Of a stretch of 9,881 nucleotides of DNA, positions 5,859 through 9,881 are shown in pieces. Each line of letters opens with the position of its first letter. Position 1 is the first letter of the stretch. Under the pieces are notes generated by a model. It made no database searches and had not been told where the DNA came from. It saw nothing but the letters and a program-made list of their open reading frames with translations. This DNA comes from Verrucomicrobiota bacterium. Lineage in GTDB: Bacteria > Verrucomicrobiota > Verrucomicrobiia > Chthoniobacterales > UBA10450. A program made the position numbers and the translations under genes. The stretch spans positions 1 to 9,881 of the forward strand of contig QHPM01000318.1 in assembly GCA_003219095.1 (NCBI GenBank), written 5' to 3'.

Positions 5859-8114
5859 TTAGAGGACCTCATCTACGGCATCCAAAAACTGCGCTCTTTC
5901 CCGCGTCCAGGTATGGTCGAGATATACCCGCTGGCCGCGCTGCGTTATTTCCGTGACTTCCTTGGGATGTGTGAAGGCGTACTCAATTTGGCGGGCAAGG
6001 TCTGCGGCATCGCCAAGTTCGAAAAAGATCAAGTCGCGATCCCCGAAATAATCCTGAATAGCTTTCGTCCTGGGAGCGATGACTGGTTTGCCTAAGGCAA
6101 GATACTCAAAGATACGTGTTGGCGTGTTAATTTCAGTAAAGATATTTTTGTGGTTAGGTATAATACCGAGATCGCAGGTCGTAATTGCTTCTACTATTCC
6201 GTTCAAGTTTTGAACGCCAAGGTAATCAATATTGTTCTCCAGCTGCCGTTCGCGGGCAACCTCCATCACTCGTTCCAAGAAGGGCGTTCTCTCCCCGCAG
6301 ACGACGAGTTTAACATTTGGGATTGATTTACGCACGATCTCAAGCGCTTCCACGGCTAGATCAAGACCATTCCTGGCTACGAGAGAACCATGATAGAGAA
6401 TGCTGTAAGTTTTCTCTATTGTCCCATCATTCGCTCCGTTCATGTTAGCCGGACGGAAACGAAATATGTAATCGTCGGGCGAGTTAAGAACAACCCGGAT
6501 TTTATCGCGCCGACAACTTCGGGCCGAGTAAAGATTCTGGCACGCGATATTAACCGTTAACACTAGATCAGCGAAAGCAATGCTCTTCCTCTCCATCGTC
6601 TTCAAGGCCCGAACGCTCAGACTCTCGGCCGGAAGCTTAAAGATCGTCTGCATTAACTCAGGCATGGGATCGTGAAGATCAAGAATGAGCTTCGAGCCGC
6701 GCAGCTTGGCCGCGGCCGCGGCGAAAACCAGGACATCCGGCATGTTATGGACATGGATAAAATCGTAACGCTTACGCAGCGAGCGTATGGTTAGGTAAAC
6801 AAAAGAAATTAGGATGAAGGCCGAATATTGGCCGACATAGGTGAGCTTCCCGCCGCGGTATCGCCTAAATGGAAGACGCGAAACGTTTACTCCATTGACG
6901 TTTTCGTGACGCGGCTCTCTTTCGTTTTGCTGCATGCATAACAAATCGACGATCGCTCCTTCCCGCGTCAGCGCCTCGGCCGCCCGCCGTGGACGCGGGT
7001 CCGCCGGATAATTTGAAAATAAAAGAACGCCTACTCTCTTGCCGTGAAGTCGACGGTCCTTCTCCGCCACAACGCCCTGCGTGCCCGGTCTTCCTTGTAG
7101 ATTGGCTATCGTCGCCAACGGTTGTGGTTGCCAGCCATTTAAGTCAATAGAAGTCGCCGGTTCGCTCACGAGTTGAGTGTTTCTCATCTCGAGCACGTAA
7201 GAGGTGACTTCGCGGGGCAAGGCATGCCAGCATGTCTCCGAATATTTGTCCTGAACGTAGTGCAAGAATTCGCGATAACGCTCAACCGGATATTCAACCG
7301 AGGTATCGGGCGCACCTTGAAATGCCATGTAATCGGGATGTGTATCTAACAAAGCCATTCCGCCATGCCGGGCGATCCAATCCAGTTTGCGAATCCAGAC
7401 CTCGGAGGTTTCGTGACGCAGGAGCAGGAAAAGAGTCGAGTCCTGCGGCAAGGTATAGGGCAACTCCAAATAGCCGTCCACATTGCCATTGGTCTGCTGA
7501 TTGGCCTGCGGGCGAGCGATAAAAAATGGGAAGATAGTATGTCGTCCCTCTGGCTGGGGCTCGAACGGGTCGGTGTCGAAGGTGGACATGTCGTAGCGGA
7601 TGGCGAGCTGGTGCAACCAATCGAGTTTGTGCAGCATAAAGCCCGATCTGAAGCCCTCAGCATTCCAATCGGCGAGATACTCGTTGATTCGCTTCGCCTT
7701 TCCGACAAAACCGCGCCAGGTGCGATATAAGCGCCCGTCGTGATGAAGATCATGCACGCCAATTTCGAAGCCTTCGGAAGTAAGTTCCTCCCGTAGCTCG
7801 GGTGGAACGATGTATTGTCCAGCAGGAACGAAGTTAAAGCACGATCGAAAGCCTAGTTCAGATTCAAGCTTAGCCAAGCGACGGCAGCGTCGCAGACCTA
7901 CCGGACCCTCAACATCATGGGTCAATACCAAGGCAAACTTTTTGCCATCAGGCCAACCTTGCCACCCGGGCGGCGTCTGTTCCGAACCAGGCATAATTGG
8001 CCACACGTCCTGTACTCTCGCCTCCAGTCGCAGAGCAATTCTGCGGCGAACGGCCGCGCGCAGGGCGCGAGGAATGAACGGCTTAAGCTGGTAGTAGATT
8101 CTATTTCGTAACAT
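5859..8114 (-). CDS. Bifunctional fusion: CE4-type deacetylase (N-terminal) and GT4-type glycosyltransferase (C-terminal)
   Basis: A single 751-residue frame, ATG to TAA. Residues 1-57 are basic and may lie along the membrane. The deacetylase domain spans about 58-310: LTHDVEG (64-70, D67 and E69) replaces motif 1, GVHDLHHDG (119-127) gives the H-x-x-x-H pair H121/H125, FRSGFM (155-160) stands for motif 3, and DTHPDY (257-262) supplies the late histidine. A 50-residue linker follows. The second domain, 358-751, is a GT-B glycosyltransferase: KRVGVLLFSNYPADPRPRR opens it, DLHDPMPEL (479-487) lies in the acceptor half, LYHGSLVARNGLDLAVEAL (573-591) is the donor-side loop, and TPTRIFEYLALGKPVIAP (664-681) carries the GT4 donor glutamate E670. 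It sits 90 bp after the Wzc-like gene with no strong Shine-Dalgarno. It probably adds a sugar and removes an acetyl group from it or a neighbour, at the cytoplasmic membrane face. Donor and order of reactions are unknown. Confidence 0.9.
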   Translation of the reverse strand: MLRNRIYYQLKPFIPRALRAAVRRRIALRLEARVQDVWPIMPGSEQTPPGWQGWPDGKKFALVLTHDVEGPVGLRRCRRLAKLESELGFRSCFNFVPAGQYIVPPELREELTSEGFEIGVHDLHHDGRLYRTWRGFVGKAKRINEYLADWNAEGFRSGFMLHKLDWLHQLAIRYDMSTFDTDPFEPQPEGRHTIFPFFIARPQANQQTNGNVDGYLELPYTLPQDSTLFLLLRHETSEVWIRKLDWIARHGGMALLDTHPDYMAFQGAPDTSVEYPVERYREFLHYVQDKYSETCWHALPREVTSYVLEMRNTQLVSEPATSIDLNGWQPQPLATIANLQGRPGTQGVVAEKDRRLHGKRVGVLLFSNYPADPRPRRAAEALTREGAIVDLLCMQQNEREPRHENVNGVNVSRLPFRRYRGGKLTYVGQYSAFILISFVYLTIRSLRKRYDFIHVHNMPDVLVFAAAAAKLRGSKLILDLHDPMPELMQTIFKLPAESLSVRALKTMERKSIAFADLVLTVNIACQNLYSARSCRRDKIRVVLNSPDDYIFRFRPANMNGANDGTIEKTYSILYHGSLVARNGLDLAVEALEIVRKSIPNVKLVVCGERTPFLERVMEVARERQLENNIDYLGVQNLNGIVEAITTCDLGIIPNHKNIFTEINTPTRIFEYLALGKPVIAPRTKAIQDYFGDRDLIFFELGDAADLARQIEYAFTHPKEVTEITQRGQRVYLDHTWTRERAQFLDAVDEVL

Positions 8115-8204
8115 GACTCTGAACTACCGAACTGAATGACAGCAAGCGCACTTCTTCCGAGATGGGGAAAGAAGAGTGACTGAAGCTTCGATCTGAGAAG
8201 CGGC
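8115..8204 (-). other. Intergenic gap with an imperfect hairpin, no promoter recognised
   Basis: This 90-bp gap separates the Wzc-like stop from the fusion start. CACTTCTTCC (8149-8158) and GGAAAGAAGAGTG (8166-8178) can pair as an interrupted stem with small bulges. A perfect 8-bp palindrome GAAGCTTC lies at 8182-8189. No T-run, promoter-like pair of boxes or good Shine-Dalgarno is evident, so readthrough from the upstream gene is the simplest view. Confidence 0.3.
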
Positions 8205-9881
8205 CTAACTTCCGCCTTCGAGCCAGTTCGGACCATAACTACGCGTCTTATTCAAGACCACTGCTACGTCCGCCCGCGCTCCGACAAGCTCACGATAACC
8301 GCGTTTTACCACATCACGATTGGTCTTCTCTGCTTCTACGACCACTAAAACCTTATCCATCAGCGCGGCCAAACCAATGGTTGGGCTGGTTTGGTTAATT
8401 GGCGGCATATCGAAAATGATGTAGTCGAAGTCGCTGGCCTTGAGATTTGGAATTAAAGCGAAGAATTTCTTGAGTCCAAGATGGGTGGATTTATTGCCCG
8501 ATCGCGAGATTGTTGCCAGGTACAGATTCTCGGCAGCAGAAGTGATCGCCGCTTGCGGTTTGATAGCGGTAGTAAGGGCAGCGGCAGGTCGACCGGCAAA
8601 GAATGGATGCACTTCACCATTAGCGGCATTGACATCGACAAGGAGAACTTTACCATCTCCGGTTTCCGAGAGGGCGGCAGCTACGCCGGCAGCGAGAGTC
8701 GAAGTCCCCGCCCCTTCGCCGAAACCAGTAACGCCTACCAACTTTGGTTTGTGGGTAACTCCATGCAGCTCGAAGTATAACCCGAGACGATCCCGGATCG
8801 CTTCCGAATAGGGACGAATGAAATGCTCGACCTCCCATGGAGCAAGATGGGGCTTGCCCCCCACCTTAGCGGGCGTTTGCTTACCGGCCCGCCGACCATT
8901 TTTCCAAGGCAAGCGCAGGCGACCATTCGTGCCTTGATAAGGAATCGTAAGCATGACGGGCGAGCGCAGCTGCAGCTCGACTTCCGAGCGACGTTTGTAA
9001 CTATGACTGAAAACGAGCTCGGAGAGCAAGGCAACAGCGAGTCCCAAAGCGAGTCCACCTCCGGCAAATCCAAGCGCGATCTTGTTGCGAGTCGTTGTAA
9101 CCAATCCCGGCGGAGAAGGCCGTTGGATCGCGCTGATGTTGGGCATCTTGGAAGGATCAAGGGCTTCGTCCACGCGCGCCTTTTGCAATGTCGCGGAATA
9201 ATACTTGTAGTTTTGTTCCTCAAGGTCCTTGGCGCTCTCAAGACTGGCGATTTGCGGTCCGATGTCGGCCAACTGCTTGATCCGGTCTTGTACCTCGGAC
9301 TTCTGGCGACGCAGGTCATCTACTTTAGACTTCATCCCGGCAAGGCGCGCACGCTCAACCCGCAAATCCAATTGGCCCGATGCGCCCCTGGCTCCTGTAA
9401 TTGCGAGCTCGGGAAATTTCTTCTCGAAATCCCGTTTTTGGTTTTCCAAATCGTTAATATGTGCCTGGTTCATCTTCACCAACGGATTTTCCGCAGTATA
9501 CTTGGCGGACATCTCCAGTTGAGTTTCGCGCAATTTCGTCAGGTTGGCGACCAGCGCTTGGTACTCCCCTATATCCTTATTCGATGCCAGCTCGTTCGTC
9601 GACGCAGAGGTGTTCTCCGTCGTATTATCCTTGGTTTTCTCTGGCTCATTGAAATTTATTGGTCCGCCACCTCGTTCAATCTGTTTCACTTTTGCCAGCT
9701 GCTCGGCCAGATCGCTCTCAGCTAGTCGTAATTGATCCCCCAGATGCGAGGCCTCCGCGCTAATGCTCGACGTACTATCCGCGAGCGACATCACTCCCGC
9801 CTTGGCCTTTAGCGCCTTGAGCGCGTCTTCTGTTTGATTAAGCCGGGCGCGGATCTGGTCAGCTTGCTGGCTTACGAAATC
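8205..9881 (-). CDS. Wzz/Wzc-type chain-length and export protein with degenerate tyrosine-kinase domain (5' end cut)
   Basis: The frame runs open through the right edge: 558 residues are visible and upstream codons continue in the same coiled-coil style, so the GTG/ATG near 9791 is internal. Visible residues 1-240 are charged, heptad-like periplasmic coiled coil, broken at about 70-101 by a polar Gly/Asn/Thr-rich insert. RPSPPGL (about 254-260) is the proline-rich motif before the second membrane helix (about 266-291). The cytoplasmic domain matches the CpsD/Wzc kinase fold: VTGFGEGAGTST (384-395) at the Walker A position, VLLVDVNAANG (412-422) for Walker A', and DYIIFDMPP (486-494) for Walker B. 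The Walker A lysine is replaced by threonine and the A' motif lacks its second Asp and its Arg. The C-terminus (NKTRSYGPNWLEGGS) has a single Tyr instead of a tyrosine cluster. Likely role is control of polymer length or export; kinase activity is doubtful. Confidence 0.9.
   Translation of the reverse strand, partial: DFVSQQADQIRARLNQTEDALKALKAKAGVMSLADSTSSISAEASHLGDQLRLAESDLAEQLAKVKQIERGGGPINFNEPEKTKDNTTENTSASTNELASNKDIGEYQALVANLTKLRETQLEMSAKYTAENPLVKMNQAHINDLENQKRDFEKKFPELAITGARGASGQLDLRVERARLAGMKSKVDDLRRQKSEVQDRIKQLADIGPQIASLESAKDLEEQNYKYYSATLQKARVDEALDPSKMPNISAIQRPSPPGLVTTTRNKIALGFAGGGLALGLAVALLSELVFSHSYKRRSEVELQLRSPVMLTIPYQGTNGRLRLPWKNGRRAGKQTPAKVGGKPHLAPWEVEHFIRPYSEAIRDRLGLYFELHGVTHKPKLVGVTGFGEGAGTSTLAAGVAAALSETGDGKVLLVDVNAANGEVHPFFAGRPAAALTTAIKPQAAITSAAENLYLATISRSGNKSTHLGLKKFFALIPNLKASDFDYIIFDMPPINQTSPTIGLAALMDKVLVVVEAEKTNRDVVKRGYRELVGARADVAVVLNKTRSYGPNWLEGGS

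Noticed and set aside
5508..6095. Plus-strand 195-codon open frame bridging the gap at 5709-5858
   Set aside because: It overlaps two well-supported minus-strand genes and its product has no recognisable motif, so it does not explain the gap.
8823..9725. Long 300-codon open frame on the plus strand
   Set aside because: It is exactly antisense to the Wzc-like coding sequence, its translation shows no recognisable domain, and the minus-strand frame has clear family motifs. It is a shadow of codon bias.
9789..9794. GTG/ATG pair as the true start of the Wzc-like protein
   Set aside because: The same frame stays open for another 29 codons to the window edge with Wzz-like coiled-coil sequence, and the first membrane helix expected in the family has not yet appeared, so the gene must begin outside the window.
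1..9881. CRISPR array, insertion sequence, tRNA, attachment site or phage genes
   Set aside because: No regularly spaced repeats, transposase motifs, terminal repeats with target duplications, or tRNA-like folds were found. All coding sequence is ordinary polysaccharide-locus type on a single strand.

Overview
The window is a stretch of an exopolysaccharide, capsule or O-antigen biosynthesis locus. All eight genes lie on the minus strand, so transcription runs from high to low coordinates. Both ends are cut: the first gene (8205 to beyond 9881) lacks its 5' end and the last (before 1 to 548) lacks its 3' end. Base composition looks close to half GC by eye. The mix of a Wzc-like protein with an 'EGAG'-type P-loop, long CE4 deacetylases and a deacetylase-glycosyltransferase fusion resembles what I remember from Verrucomicrobiota and other soil or aquatic Gram-negative bacteria. 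That assignment is weak, because no taxonomic marker gene is present.

Layout in the direction of transcription: (1) 9881-8205, a Wzz/Wzc-type chain-length and export protein with a coiled-coil periplasmic part, a second membrane helix and a cytoplasmic tyrosine-kinase-like domain whose P-loop lacks the usual lysine; (2) 8114-5859, a 751-residue fusion of a CE4-type deacetylase and a GT4-type glycosyltransferase; (3) a 150-bp gap (5858-5709) with nested inverted repeats ending just upstream of the next ribosome binding site; (4) 5708-4059, a second CE4-type deacetylase; (5) 4015-2978, a Gfo/Idh/MocA sugar-nucleotide oxidoreductase; (6) 2981-2505, a left-handed beta-helix acyltransferase; (7) 2508-1366, a DegT/DnrJ/EryC1 PLP aminotransferase; (8) 1333-584, a short protein related to nucleotide-sugar dehydrogenases; (9) 548 to the left edge, a ChbG/YdjC-type deacetylase.

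Genes 5-7 are joined by 4-bp ATGA overlaps and match, in type and order, the WbpB-WbpD-WbpE set. In Pseudomonas that set oxidises C3 of a UDP-N-acetylhexosaminuronic acid, aminates it and N-acetylates the new amine. A WbpA-like 6-dehydrogenase would start such a pathway. The only dehydrogenase relative here (584-1333) is a 249-residue version without the C-terminal nucleotide-sugar domain and with several active-site positions changed, so it probably does something else. Three separate deacetylase-type proteins suggest that N- or O-deacetylation is an important part of the product's structure. The glycosyltransferase half of the fusion would add a sugar, and the Wzc-like protein would control chain length or export.

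No tRNA, rRNA, CRISPR array, insertion sequence or convincing promoter or intrinsic terminator was seen. No gap between genes exceeds 150 bp. The observations I would follow up first are the mini-dehydrogenase with a remodelled active site, the degenerate P-loop of the Wzc-like protein, the CE4-GT4 fusion and the nested inverted repeats at 5729-5811.
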